From contig NZ_LGAK01000015.1 in assembly GCF_001292705.1 (NCBI RefSeq), forward strand, positions 1-64,000: a stretch of 64,000 nt of DNA, written 5' to 3'. The notes beneath the pieces were generated by a model. It saw only the letters and a program-made list of their open reading frames with translations. It ran no database searches and was not told the DNA's origin. Origin of the DNA: Marinagarivorans algicola. GTDB taxonomy: Bacteria; Pseudomonadota; Gammaproteobacteria; Pseudomonadales; Cellvibrionaceae. Of this stretch, positions 7,003 to 16,328 are shown in pieces (position 1 is the first letter of the stretch; every line of letters starts with the position of its first letter). The translations under genes were made by a program, and so were the position numbers.

Positions 7003-8355
7003 TTACATTGTGGTTTCTGGTGTGGAATACCGATGGTTGGGCTGCGGGCTTAGTGAGGCGTGCAATTGCTGGCGTAATTCGGCCTCTATCACGGGCAAGT
7101 ATTTGGCAACCAAGTGATTAATTAGGGCCTGATGTTGTGCTGTTGTGACTTTGCTGGTCATCGGTTGCATGTTTTCTTCGGCTTGGGCTTTACCCCCAAA
7201 ATTGCGTAGTAAAGCCGTTGATGCATCGAGTGACTCACTGGATTTGGCAATCCCTTCTAGTAGTGAGTTTTTACTTTTACTCAGCCTCTCTCTTAAATGA
7301 AGCGGTAAAAACGGGTTGTCTTCGGGGCTCACTTGCAGCGGCATTGAGCCTAGCGTTGCCTGCGTTTTTGGTGGCGTATTTGCCATTAAACTGTCGGTTT
7401 GCAAAAAAGCAGGGAGTTCCTGTGTACTAGTCGTTTGCGCTGTGTTGGGGTGCGGTGCATATTCTCTAATGGCGATAGATGGCCCAGCATCGTTTTTGAT
7501 GGACTGCCGGCTTGGTGCGGCTTTAGGTTCAGTTTTTAGCTCGGTTTTTAATTCGGTTGTCAGTTCTGCTTCAAAGCTTATGTGGGTGCTTGGTTTGGGT
7601 TTAGAGTTTGAGGCACTGGGGCTGGCTTTGAGTGTCGTAGGGTCTACTTCTAAAATAGAGGGGTCTACCTCTAAGGAGGCATTGTTAAAGGTGTTGTCGT
7701 GTAGGGGGGGCTCGTGGGTGCTGAATGTCTTGTGTTGGCTTAGCTGGGTTTCGGTGGCTGAGCGTTGCGCTTCGACGTTTACGGGCCCGAGTTTAGCGGG
7801 GCTGGCGTCTACTTCTGTGGGGCTAGTTTCAAGTGCTTGCGGTGATTCAGTTAATGATGGCTCAGCAGGTACCTGCGTTGGCTCAGTAGGTACCGTGGGA
7901 ATCTCTAAGATGAGTGACTCGGGCTGAGCGCTCGAGCTTAAGTGTGGCGGCGGGCTGTGAGGGTCTTCATTGTCTTCTGTGATGAGTTCTGGAATGTCTA
8001 TGTCATCGCTAATAAGGTCGTCATCGAATGTTATGGCTGGTGACGATGGATCGTCTAGAGGCTGCGTTGTCGAGAGTGGCTGTTGTGTCACTGTGTCGCT
8101 GCTTGAGAGACTGTTGTTTTCATCGAGTTCTTTTAGCTCGGCATCAAGTATGGCGACCGCTTCACGACGAGCCATAATGGCTTCTTCTCTTTCAGAAAGA
8201 ACGGCATCGCCGAGCAACGGGATATTGTCGTTTTGCGCCTCTGTTACGCTCTCTTGTGCTGAGCCATCTTCTGGATGATAGGCTTCTAACTCAGCAAGTT
8301 GTTGCCTGAGTGCTTCTAAGTCGTTGAGGAGGTGTATTTTAGTATTGCTGCTCAT
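7003..8355 (-). CDS. Uncharacterised low-complexity protein with conserved terminal helices
   Basis: A 450-residue protein I cannot assign. Residues 1-25 look like an amphipathic helix or short coiled coil (LNDLEALRQQLAELEAYH). Residues ~30-370 are rich in Ser, Thr, Pro, Asp and Glu and likely disordered, with repeated ELTTELKTELKTEP-type motifs near 260-275. The last ~60 residues (HQALINHLVAKYLPVIEAEL) form another predicted amphipathic helix. This plan, a helix at each end of a disordered acidic middle, recalls polar-scaffold or adaptor proteins, but that is only resemblance. It lies downstream of holC on the same strand. The opposite strand has long open frames that are compositional shadows. 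Confidence 0.65.
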   Translation of the reverse strand: MSSNTKIHLLNDLEALRQQLAELEAYHPEDGSAQESVTEAQNDNIPLLGDAVLSEREEAIMARREAVAILDAELKELDENNSLSSSDTVTQQPLSTTQPLDDPSSPAITFDDDLISDDIDIPELITEDNEDPHSPPPHLSSSAQPESLILEIPTVPTEPTQVPAEPSLTESPQALETSPTEVDASPAKLGPVNVEAQRSATETQLSQHKTFSTHEPPLHDNTFNNASLEVDPSILEVDPTTLKASPSASNSKPKPSTHISFEAELTTELKTELKTEPKAAPSRQSIKNDAGPSIAIREYAPHPNTAQTTSTQELPAFLQTDSLMANTPPKTQATLGSMPLQVSPEDNPFLPLHLRERLSKSKNSLLEGIAKSSESLDASTALLRNFGGKAQAEENMQPMTSKVTTAQHQALINHLVAKYLPVIEAELRQQLHASLSPQPNHRYSTPETTM

Positions 8356-8517
8356 TATGTGAATGCCCTAAAGTTTGACGCGTGCATAATATAGCCTGCT
8401 TTTTAACCGTTGTGTCATTTTAATGGCACAAATCGACGATTTTCAGCACTTATCTATGCGTTATTGCACATAGATGCTCTTTACTGTGCTTTATGGTTAT
8501 AGACCTTATTGTCAAAA

Positions 8518-8940
8518 CTACAAATTGTGCATATGCAATTCGTGATGAGCTTGTTTGTATTGACGATAGTGATTGCGCGTATTTTCGAGTATGGGGCTGG
8601 TTTGAATAACAATTTCGGCGGTGCGCTCAAAGTGTTGAATGTTAGGTGCCGCTTGGCTGCTGAGGTTAATTAGGTACTGCCTATCGGTAGGGATATCTTG
8701 GTTTGAGCATAAAAGCACAGGCGGCAACGGTTCGCTAGCGGGGAGTAGTGCGTGGGGTAAAAAGGATTCGGGCTGCGCTTGCCATAGTAGTGCATCTAGC
8801 TCTGCGCTTTGCGCATGATTGTCTAGCCAAATGACCGTTTTGAGATGGTGATTAAGTGCTTTTTGGCACAGTTTAATGGCAAAGTGTAGACGCGCCTCGT
8901 GGGTACTTTGTGGCAATACATAAAAATCGATTCTAGCCAT
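8518..8940 (-). CDS. holC: DNA polymerase III chi subunit
   Basis: Clamp-loader accessory subunit that links the tau/gamma complex to SSB. The 140-residue length is typical. Family blocks are visible: MARIDFYVL at the start, ARLHFAIKLCQKAL, VIWLDN, and QPESFLPHAL with the conserved DxLLW preceding it. It follows pepA on the same strand after 129 bp, an order conserved in many gammaproteobacteria (pepA-holC, often then valS). valS is not here. Confidence 0.92.
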   Translation of the reverse strand: MARIDFYVLPQSTHEARLHFAIKLCQKALNHHLKTVIWLDNHAQSAELDALLWQAQPESFLPHALLPASEPLPPVLLCSNQDIPTDRQYLINLSSQAAPNIQHFERTAEIVIQTSPILENTRNHYRQYKQAHHELHMHNL

Positions 8941-9069
8941 GACGTGTCTGGCTTAAGTTATCTCAAGCCAGCCTTAAAAAGTTAAACGTTATAAGTGTTA
9001 TTAAGCTTTAGCGATCTTTTTATGCATCCTTGCAGTGTTTTCATCCTTGTTCAAATAAGACGCGTCGCA

Positions 9070-10551
9070 TTAGGCGTTGTTGAGCAAGTAGTTAACCAGT
9101 AACGAGACGGGTCGGCCTGTTGCGCCTTTGTTAGCGCCGCTGTTCCACGCTGTACCCGCGACATCAAGATGCGCCCAAGGGTAGCTTTCGGTAAAGTACG
9201 ATAAAAAGCAGGCGGCGGTGACACTACCGGCTTCGCGTCCACCAATATTGGCAAGGTCGGCAAAGTTACTTTTGAGTGATTTTTTATACTCATCCCATAG
9301 TGGCATTTGCCATGCGCGATCGTGTGTTTGCTTGCCCGCTTCGAGGAGTTTATCGGCGAGTGCCTGCTCGTTGCTAAACAAGCCTGTGGCATGATGGCCC
9401 AGTGCAATCACGCAAGCACCGGTTAAGGTGGCGATATCGACGACACTTTTTGGCTTAAAGCGCTCGACGTAGGTTAAAGCATCACACAGTACTAAGCGGC
9501 CCTCAGCATCCGTATTGAGCACTTCAATCGTTTTACCCGACATCGAGGTAACGACATCACCAGGTTTAGTGGCGCGGCCGCTGGGCATGTTTTCGGCGGC
9601 GGCAATAACGGCCACTACATGCACCGGTGCGCCTAGCTCAACCAATGTGTGCATTGTGCCCAGTACACTGGCTGCGCCACACATATCATATTTCATCTCA
9701 TCCATACCTGCGCCGGCCTTAAGGCTAATACCCCCTGTATCAAAGGTGATGCCTTTGCCTACAATAACATTGGGTGCTTTGCTGGCTTTGCCTTTGTATT
9801 CCATCACAATGAGCTTAGGCGGCTGATCACTACCGGCAGATACGCTCAATAAAGAGCCCATACCTAGCTTTTTCATTTCGGCGGCTTCTACAATTTTGGT
9901 GGTGAACTTAGTACTCTTTTTGGCCAGTAATTTAGCTTCGTTAGCTAAATAAGTGGGCGTGCAGATGTTGCCTGGTAAATCACCGAGCGTGCGTGCGGTG
10001 TTAATGCCTTGACCTACAGCTGCGCCTAAGGTCGCGCCTTTTTTCGCGGCGGTGAGCTGAGCTTTATCGGTGCATAAAGTCACTTTGGCAAGCAAGGGCA
10101 GTTCATCGACTTTTTTAGTTTGCGTGTAGCGGTATGCAGCACTTGTGATACGTGAGCTGAGGGTTTGGCTGATCCATTGCACGGGTTGATCTTCTACCGC
10201 AATATCGTTTAAATGGATGCTCGCCTGTTTGAGGCTTTTGCTGCATAGCGCCTGCGCTGTGGCTTCAGCTAGGCTGATGAATGTTTCGCTATCTAACGAT
10301 GCATTCGCTGTTTTTAACCCGGTGGCAACGACCAAAATACGTGCGCTTTTACCTGTGCTCGGGTAAAACCATGCGCTATTGCCCACTTGATTTTTAAAGT
10401 CACCACTTTTAATAAGACGGCTTATTTGACCTTCACATAAGGTATCAGCATTTTGCGCAATGGCGGATAACGTATTTGTGGCCGCGGTAAAAATGACGGT
10501 GCATTCTGTTTTAAATTGATTAAAGTCGGCTGTTTTGCACAAAAAATCCAT
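9070..10551 (-). CDS. pepA: Leucyl aminopeptidase (M17), also a potential DNA-binding regulator
   Basis: Hexameric two-metal aminopeptidase of the cytoplasm. The M17 signature NTDAEGRL is intact, as are the metal/catalytic blocks [15 protein letters not shown] and [11 protein letters not shown]. The N-terminal ~170 residues form the regulatory/oligomerisation domain, and length (493) is normal. In E. coli PepA also binds DNA (carAB control, Xer recombination). Whether that holds here is unknown. It diverges from lptF across ~310 bp, the conserved arrangement in gammaproteobacteria. Confidence 0.96.
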   Translation of the reverse strand: MDFLCKTADFNQFKTECTVIFTAATNTLSAIAQNADTLCEGQISRLIKSGDFKNQVGNSAWFYPSTGKSARILVVATGLKTANASLDSETFISLAEATAQALCSKSLKQASIHLNDIAVEDQPVQWISQTLSSRITSAAYRYTQTKKVDELPLLAKVTLCTDKAQLTAAKKGATLGAAVGQGINTARTLGDLPGNICTPTYLANEAKLLAKKSTKFTTKIVEAAEMKKLGMGSLLSVSAGSDQPPKLIVMEYKGKASKAPNVIVGKGITFDTGGISLKAGAGMDEMKYDMCGAASVLGTMHTLVELGAPVHVVAVIAAAENMPSGRATKPGDVVTSMSGKTIEVLNTDAEGRLVLCDALTYVERFKPKSVVDIATLTGACVIALGHHATGLFSNEQALADKLLEAGKQTHDRAWQMPLWDEYKKSLKSNFADLANIGGREAGSVTAACFLSYFTESYPWAHLDVAGTAWNSGANKGATGRPVSLLVNYLLNNA

Positions 10552-10859
10552 AGTCGGTCTCGTTTGTAGGCTAAGTTGAGTTGTCTGGCGTGAGTGTTTT
10601 ACGGTAGTTGGCGGCGTTATGCAAAGTACGGATTTAACGGTGGGTACTCGTTAACGCTCAAAGGTGATGTAGAGAGAGCATTTGTCGTAGACTTGATCGC
10701 CGCTTACGCCCATAATCGCCAGACTGTTTTAAGACTTATTATTTTAGGTCTGGCTTATAGTTTAAGGGAAGTCTGGTCAAGCGTCATCTGGCGTTTCACG
10801 CTATTTTAAGCGTCCTATTCTTTTGCTCTTTATTGGCTTTCGCTTATAAGGTTTTTTTT
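10552..10859. other. Divergent promoter region between pepA and lptF
   Basis: About 308 bp without a supported gene. A 7-bp inverted repeat GCCAGAC...GTCTGGC (10718-10724 / 10748-10754) is the only structured element I noticed. Promoters in both directions are expected but I could not fix them. Confidence 0.4.
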
Positions 10860-11978
10860 GTGATTATTTTTCGGTATATCGCTAAGGAAATATTAATGAG
10901 TATGGTGGCTGTGTGCGCCATATTATTAATGATTATTCTGAGCGGGCGATTTGTACGTTACCTGGCCGAGGCGGCCGCAGGTAAATTAGAGGCGTCTGTA
11001 CTGTTTGCTTTAATTGGCTTTCGCTTGCCGTCTTATTTAGAGCTTATTATCCCACTGGCGCTGTTTATTGGCATTTTGCTGGCACATGGGCGTATGTATG
11101 TCGACAGCGAAATGTCTGTGCTGAAAGCGTGCGGCATGAGTGAAAAAACGCTGCTTGGCTATACGCTTACCACGTCGTTATTAGTGGCTGTTGTGGTGGG
11201 GGTGTTTAGTTTGCATTTAGGTCCAATGGGCGCTAGGGCCTCGGCCGCTTTAATTGACGAGCAGCGCAGTCGCACAGAGTTCGAAACTTTAAAGCCTGCG
11301 CAATTTCATCGATTGAGTGGTGGCGGTGTGTCTTATGCCGAGCAAGTCAGCGACGATAAAAAGCGCTTACAACGAGTGTTTTTAGCCAGTCCCGGTGATG
11401 AAGAGCGACGCGTGGCCCTAATGACTGCCAAAACTGGCGAAACCGTTGTTGATAAAATATCGGGCAGGCGTTATTTGGTCTTGAGTGATGGCTATCAATA
11501 TCATGGCACGCCGGGCCAGTCTAACTATGAGGTGGTGAGTTTTCGCTCTTACGCGCAGTACTTGCCCGATAGTGATTACGAAGCTAAGCAGCGCGATATC
11601 ATTGATGGTATGACCACTTTGCAGTTAATCGAAGCCGATACCCCTCAAGCCAATTCAGCACTACAGTGGCGTTTATCGATGCCGCTGCTGGTTATGGTGG
11701 TGGCAATGCTCGCTGTACCGTTAAGCCGAACGCAGCCACGCAGTGGCCGCTACAATAAAATGATTCCTGCCATATTGTTGTATGTGATTTACCTTGTGGC
11801 CTGTAACGCGGCCCGTGGCATGCTTGATGAGGGCCGTGCGCCAACCCCTTGGTTGCTGTGGTTTGTGCATGCGGGCTTTTTGAATTTAGCGCTAATTTTG
11901 TTGATTTGGCCTTCATTTACTCATGCTATTAGCGGGTGGTTTCGCCCCGTAGCCAAGCAGCATAGCTCTAATGCTTAA
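10860..11978 (+). CDS. lptF: LPS export ABC transporter permease LptF
   Basis: Inner-membrane permease of the LptB2FGC complex that extracts lipopolysaccharide and passes it to the LptCA bridge. I start at the GTG at 10860 (reads MIIFRYIAKEIL), with AAGG eight bases upstream; this matches the family N-terminus. An in-frame TTG at 10833 would add nine unusual residues. There are three N-terminal hydrophobic segments, a periplasmic beta-jellyroll (~115-260), and three C-terminal segments (MPLLVMVVAMLAVPLSR, AILLYVIYLVACNAARG, FLNLALILLIW). It lies 8 bp before lptG. Confidence 0.95.
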   Translation: MIIFRYIAKEILMSMVAVCAILLMIILSGRFVRYLAEAAAGKLEASVLFALIGFRLPSYLELIIPLALFIGILLAHGRMYVDSEMSVLKACGMSEKTLLGYTLTTSLLVAVVVGVFSLHLGPMGARASAALIDEQRSRTEFETLKPAQFHRLSGGGVSYAEQVSDDKKRLQRVFLASPGDEERRVALMTAKTGETVVDKISGRRYLVLSDGYQYHGTPGQSNYEVVSFRSYAQYLPDSDYEAKQRDIIDGMTTLQLIEADTPQANSALQWRLSMPLLVMVVAMLAVPLSRTQPRSGRYNKMIPAILLYVIYLVACNAARGMLDEGRAPTPWLLWFVHAGFLNLALILLIWPSFTHAISGWFRPVAKQHSSNA

Positions 11979-11986
11979 GGTTTTTT

Positions 11987-13048
11987 ATGCGCAGAATTAA
12001 TCATTATATTGGCATCAGTGTTGCCGGCTCTATTTTGGTGGTGTTGTTAGTCATTGTCGCTTTAGATGTGATTGCGATGCTGGTTGACCAGCTCGATAAC
12101 CTCAAGGGCAATTATGTGTTTTCTGAGGCGGTAATTTTTACGTTACTGTCTATGCCTTCTAGTATTTACGAGTTTTTACCGCTGGCCTCATTGGTGGGCT
12201 GCTTGATTGGTTTAGGTTTGCTAGCGAATACCAGTGAGCTTACGGTGATTCGTGCCGCTGGGGTCTCGGTGGTACGTATTATTTGGGCTGTTATGCGGCC
12301 TGTTTTATTGTTTGTAGCGATTGCACTCGTACTGGGTGAATATGTGACCCCCACCTTAAACCAATATGCTGAGAGTCGGCGCGCAATTGCGCTAGGGCAT
12401 GCTACTGCCTTGACTGGGCAGCGAGGCGTATGGAATCGCGAGGGCAAAGAATATATGCACTTTAGTGCCGTGCTACCCAATGGTAAATTGCTGGGCTTAA
12501 CGCGCATGTTGTTTGATGAGCATGGGCGCTTACTGACTATGACGTATGTCGAGTCGGCGATTTACCAAGGCGACCATTGGTTTGAGCAAGATGGCGTAGT
12601 TACACAATTAACGGCAGAGGGCATACACACCGAAAAATTCGACAGTCGCCGCTGGCAAACCGAAATATCACCTAAATTGCTCTCTGTGATTGCGCTAAAA
12701 CCCAGCGACTTGCCAATGCAAAGGCTGTTGCCTTATGCGGAATACCTCGAAAAGCAAGGTCAAAACGGCAAAGAGTACCGGTTGGCCTTTTGGCAAAAAA
12801 GTTTTCAGCCGCTGGCAACTTTAAGCTTAGTGATGATTGCCATTTCTTTTGTATTTGGCCCTTTGCGCCAAGTGACGATGGGGTTTAGGGTTTTTGCTGG
12901 TGTTATTGTGGGTATTGTTTTTCAAACGGCACAAGACTTGCTGGGGCCCAGTAGTATTTTGTTTGGTTTTGCTCCTTTGATTGCTGTATTGGCACCTATT
13001 CTTCTCAGTTTTGCCATTGGTGTTTTGTTGTTGCGGCGATCTGTGTAG
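11987..13048 (+). CDS. lptG: LPS export ABC transporter permease LptG
   Basis: Partner permease of LptF. It is 353 residues with six predicted membrane spans in the family layout: MRRINHYIGISVAGSILVVL first, then two more spans, a periplasmic domain (~125-255), and three C-terminal spans. The conserved tip motif of the pair, small-residue rich before the last helices (FGPLRQVTMGFRVFAGVIVG), is present. The gene is 8 bp after lptF, so the two are surely co-transcribed. Confidence 0.95.
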   Translation: MRRINHYIGISVAGSILVVLLVIVALDVIAMLVDQLDNLKGNYVFSEAVIFTLLSMPSSIYEFLPLASLVGCLIGLGLLANTSELTVIRAAGVSVVRIIWAVMRPVLLFVAIALVLGEYVTPTLNQYAESRRAIALGHATALTGQRGVWNREGKEYMHFSAVLPNGKLLGLTRMLFDEHGRLLTMTYVESAIYQGDHWFEQDGVVTQLTAEGIHTEKFDSRRWQTEISPKLLSVIALKPSDLPMQRLLPYAEYLEKQGQNGKEYRLAFWQKSFQPLATLSLVMIAISFVFGPLRQVTMGFRVFAGVIVGIVFQTAQDLLGPSSILFGFAPLIAVLAPILLSFAIGVLLLRRSV

Positions 13049-13398
13049 TTTATAGTCTTTTTGACTAATTAGCGTTCTCTGTGATCTATTTGCAATCTTT
13101 TTGTTGTAGTTCAAGCCATTTTTCAGTGTAAAAATAAATTTAAGCATGAATTACTTTTCTTAAGTTTAATTCTTTTGCATTAGTCTATTATTTTCAGTAT
13201 TGTGACATATTGCCGTTGTTTTTGTTTTTTGCTGCCGTGATCGCATCTTTTGCGTCAAAAAAGTGGTCTACTCCGCTTTAACGCTACAATTCACTTGAAA
13301 ATATTTACTTCATTTGTTTATGTCTCTAATGGGGCGCAGAGTGTTTTCACGCATACATGCGTAGTTGTGTCATTTTTTAATTATAAAGTGCTAGTAAT
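13049..13398. other. Intergenic region upstream of the minor pilin operon
   Basis: 350 bp, AT-rich, no gene seen. It should hold the promoter of the fimT-pilVWXY1-pilE operon. I looked for a sigma-54 type GG-N10-GC element with correct spacing and did not find a convincing one. A weak TTGAAA-N17-TTATGT pair near 13298-13326 is possible. Confidence 0.4.
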
Positions 13399-14001
13399 AT
13401 GATTAATTCATCAAGAGGTATGACGCTTGTCGAGCTAATGATTGTGATTGCTATTGCGGCTATTTTATTAACCGTCGCAGCGCCATCATTTAAAGGGCTC
13501 ATTGCGCGCTCAAATATCGAAACATTACAAGACCAATTTGCGCTGTCGGTGATTACTGCCAGAACAGAAGCGGCAAGCCGCGGTGTAAAAGTGCGGTTAT
13601 GCCCTAGCCCTATGCCCACAACAGCGACTGGTAAATGCGTAAAAAAAGACTGGGCAACTGATGGCTGGGTAGCTTTTTATGTTGACTCGGCAGATAAGGT
13701 TCAGATGATTGCAGAGTTTAAGAATAAACCCGGTTACCCCTTAGGTGTTTTTGAGGCCGGCACGACGACAAAAGTTGCTGAAATCACATTTAATTCGCAA
13801 GGTTATAATGCAGAGCGCAAGCGCTTCACATTTGTGGTATGCGATAAATCCGTTGACCCGACTTATGCAAAGGGCGTGATGGTGGAGCTTAGTGGGCGTA
13901 CGGTATTTACGCAAGATAAGTCTAACCTCCATAATGAAAAATTCCATACACCAACCGCTGGCGGCACAAGCCCAAGTTTGCCGTTAAGCCCTAGGTGTTG
14001 A
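13399..14001 (+). CDS. fimT: Type IV pilus minor pilin, FimT/FimU (GspH) type
   Basis: Pseudopilin that helps prime the type IV pilus and sits at its tip. It has a short positive leader MINSSRG, then the prepilin peptidase site G|MTLVELMIVIAIAAIL with Glu at +5 and a hydrophobic alpha-1 helix. The globular part (residues 60-200) has the GspH/FimT pattern of Cys residues (LCPSP, KCVKKDW, VVCDKS). It is the first gene of a six-gene cluster and overlaps pilV by one base. FimT versus FimU cannot be separated by eye. Confidence 0.88.
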   Translation: MINSSRGMTLVELMIVIAIAAILLTVAAPSFKGLIARSNIETLQDQFALSVITARTEAASRGVKVRLCPSPMPTTATGKCVKKDWATDGWVAFYVDSADKVQMIAEFKNKPGYPLGVFEAGTTTKVAEITFNSQGYNAERKRFTFVVCDKSVDPTYAKGVMVELSGRTVFTQDKSNLHNEKFHTPTAGGTSPSLPLSPRC

Positions 14002-14495
14002 TGATGAAGAGTTTTATTAAGTCTCAGGCAATATCCACCGCACACAATACTAAAAAAGGTAAGCATGCTGTGAACAAGACAATGTGTCATAAACGTATCT
14101 CTGGCTCCTCTATTCTCGAGGTTCTAGTGGCTTTATTTGTATTGGCGGTAGGGCTACTGGGTGTTATCGCTTTACAGGCCGAGTCACTTAAATTCAACCA
14201 GCAGTCTTATAGTTCGACACAGGCATTGTTTTTAGCCAATGAGATGGCCGAGCGTATGCGAGCCAATAAGGGTGCGCCTTCACTGACTACGGGTGCTGAT
14301 GTTACCGCTTGGAGCACGCAGGTCGCAGAGCGATTGCCCGGTGGTACGGGTGTGATTACCCCCGTCACAGGAGTTAATGATCTCTTTACTATTAAAATAA
14401 CTTACAACCAGCAAAAATTAAAAAATGAAGGTCTTGATGCAGGTGCTGGAAGCGGTATTGATCCGATTGATTACACCCTAACAGTGAGGCTTTAA
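14001..14495 (+). CDS. pilV: Type IV pilus minor pilin PilV
   Basis: Minor pilin of the tip complex. The prepilin peptidase site is ISG|SSILEVLVALFVLAVGLLG, with Glu at +5 and Ser rather than Phe/Met at +1. The sequence then has AESLKFNQQSYSSTQALFLA and NEMAERMRAN, typical of PilV. The start at 14001 overlaps the fimT stop and gives an unusually long leader of ~34 residues. Internal starts (GTG or ATG in MCHKRISG) would give a normal short leader, so the true start is uncertain. Confidence 0.88.
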   Translation: MMKSFIKSQAISTAHNTKKGKHAVNKTMCHKRISGSSILEVLVALFVLAVGLLGVIALQAESLKFNQQSYSSTQALFLANEMAERMRANKGAPSLTTGADVTAWSTQVAERLPGGTGVITPVTGVNDLFTIKITYNQQKLKNEGLDAGAGSGIDPIDYTLTVRL

Positions 14496-15575
14496 ATGAT
14501 GCCCTTTGTATTTGCTAAATGTGTATTGACTAAAAAAGCCCGTGGTTTTTCATTAATAGAGTTAATGATCTCTATTTTAATTGGCTTGATTATTTTAAAC
14601 GGGGTTATCCAAATAGTTGTGAATAGTAAACGCAGCTTTTTAGATAACCAAGAAGTTTCTCAAATTCAAGAAAACGCACGCTTTGCCATTGATATTTTAA
14701 GCCGCGAGTTAAGAATGGCGGGTTATTTTGGTTGTGCGCCTGGCTCTGCGGGAATATTTAATATTGCGCCTATTGTAGGGGCCAGCCCAATGTTGGTCCC
14801 CACAACAACCAGTGGGCAACCAGCCTTACTGGGTATTAATGGCTATGACGGCGGCGATCCAGCACCAGGCGTTTTTATTGGCACCGATCGCTTCGGGCAA
14901 ACCGACGCTCTTATTGTGCGCCGCACCAATCCTTTAAGTGAAGGTATTCTTGGTGAAGGTGCCGTTGACTCAGTGGTTAGTACCGTTAAGGTCGCAGGCG
15001 GTAGTGATACCCTGAGCAATATAAAAGCTGGGCAACCTTTAATTTTAATATCACCGGATTGCACACGAGGTTTAGCGTTTAGAGCAACCGCAGATGCTAC
15101 GACTGCTGGCACTGAAAAAATCATTACAGGCTTGCCTAAGCCAGGTGATGCATCCGAGGCTCTTTTAGGCTACTTTCAAGCGGGTTCGACCTTGGCTGAG
15201 CTGGTGAGTGATGCTTATTATATTGGTACATCTAATGTTGTAGAAAATATGCCAGCATTGATGCGCAAAGTGCTGTGGGTCGAGAGCGGTACGCTTAAAA
15301 CACGCTCCGAAGAGCTCGCCCTAGGTATTGCGGATATGCAATTGGCCTATGGTACGCTAGATAGTAGTAAAACCATGACATACGCGAAAACGTCAACAGA
15401 CATTGCAAATCTTAAATGGGATGAAGTCGTTGTGGTACAAATAAATTTGCTTATGCAGTCCTTAAAGCCAGTACACGATAAACCTGAACCTGTTACTTTT
15501 CTTGGGGCGTCCTTGCCAGCAAGCCGTTACTTACGTCAAGTGGTGAGTGCAACTGTGCGGATACGTAACCAATGA
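14496..15575 (+). CDS. pilW: Type IV pilus assembly protein PilW
   Basis: Minor pilin with the cleavage site KARG|FSLIELMISILIGLIILNG, Glu at +5. The PilW hallmark ENARFAIDILSRELRMAGYFGC follows near residues 60-83. The globular C-terminal domain extends to 359 residues, normal for PilW. It starts directly after the pilV stop and its own stop overlaps the pilX start (ATGA). Confidence 0.93.
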   Translation: MMPFVFAKCVLTKKARGFSLIELMISILIGLIILNGVIQIVVNSKRSFLDNQEVSQIQENARFAIDILSRELRMAGYFGCAPGSAGIFNIAPIVGASPMLVPTTTSGQPALLGINGYDGGDPAPGVFIGTDRFGQTDALIVRRTNPLSEGILGEGAVDSVVSTVKVAGGSDTLSNIKAGQPLILISPDCTRGLAFRATADATTAGTEKIITGLPKPGDASEALLGYFQAGSTLAELVSDAYYIGTSNVVENMPALMRKVLWVESGTLKTRSEELALGIADMQLAYGTLDSSKTMTYAKTSTDIANLKWDEVVVVQINLLMQSLKPVHDKPEPVTFLGASLPASRYLRQVVSATVRIRNQ

Positions 15576-16327
15576 ACTTTTTGACTACCCCCCTTAAATG
15601 TATTGGAGTGAAGCCGCCGATGACTAAATTATCTGTAATGATGGCAATGCAAAGCTCAGCAAAGCAGCAAGGCGCAACCTTGATTGTTGCGTTGGTATTA
15701 TTGGCCATTGTCACCATTGTGGGTATTGCTGGTATGCGCGGGACTAACTTAGAAATGAAAATGATTGCCAGTGCACGTGATAGGGCAATAGCCTTTGAGG
15801 CAGCCGAGTCGGCTTTGCGTGGTGTAGAGCAGTACTTTCAAAATTTGGCGACCCCTACAAAAGTCGCATTACCTACCGGGGTAATCACAAACCCTTTACC
15901 TGACTTGACCGATGTGAAGGGAGTGTTTGCGGCTAATTGCCGTGACGGTAAAAAAGGCTTTTGTTTTCGCGGGCTTTTTGATGAAAGCGCGCCTTATGAG
16001 TGTAAAACCTACAACCCAGCAACCCCGCAGCTTAAACCGATTTGGGAAGATGAAGCGATTTGGGAGAACGCCTCTTTGACTGAGACGGTTAAGGTCGATC
16101 CAAACATCGCAAAAAACGGTATCGTTGTGCGTTACATTGTTGAATTTATGTGCTTTACGCTTAAAAGAGCAGATTTATCAGTCACTGTAGATGATAAAAA
16201 CAATGGCCCCGATGAAAAAACTCATGAGCCTATCTACCGCATTACTGCACTCGCCGAGGGTTCGGGTGGTCGCTCGCGTGTTATGGCGCAGTCGATCGTT
16301 AAAATCAATTTACCAAAGGCCTTTTAA
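15572..16327 (+). CDS. pilX: Type IV pilus assembly protein PilX
   Basis: Minor pilin with the processing site QQG|ATLIVALVLLAIVTIVG. Position +5 is Val rather than Glu, as expected for the GspK-like tip subunit role that needs no Glu5. AFEAAESALRGVEQYF after the helix is the PilX N-terminal family block. The start overlaps pilW by four bases (ATGA). 251 residues. It ends one base before pilY1, so translation is probably coupled. Confidence 0.92.
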   Translation: MNFLTTPLKCIGVKPPMTKLSVMMAMQSSAKQQGATLIVALVLLAIVTIVGIAGMRGTNLEMKMIASARDRAIAFEAAESALRGVEQYFQNLATPTKVALPTGVITNPLPDLTDVKGVFAANCRDGKKGFCFRGLFDESAPYECKTYNPATPQLKPIWEDEAIWENASLTETVKVDPNIAKNGIVVRYIVEFMCFTLKRADLSVTVDDKNNGPDEKTHEPIYRITALAEGSGGRSRVMAQSIVKINLPKAF

Positions 16328-16328
16328 T

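Noticed and set aside
7316-7927. 203-codon plus-strand frame
   Set aside because: Antisense to the disordered 450-residue gene; its Ser/Val/Gly/Leu-rich translation mirrors that biased composition.
13049-13398. Sigma-54 promoter for the pilin operon
   Set aside because: No GG-N10-GC element with consensus flanks.
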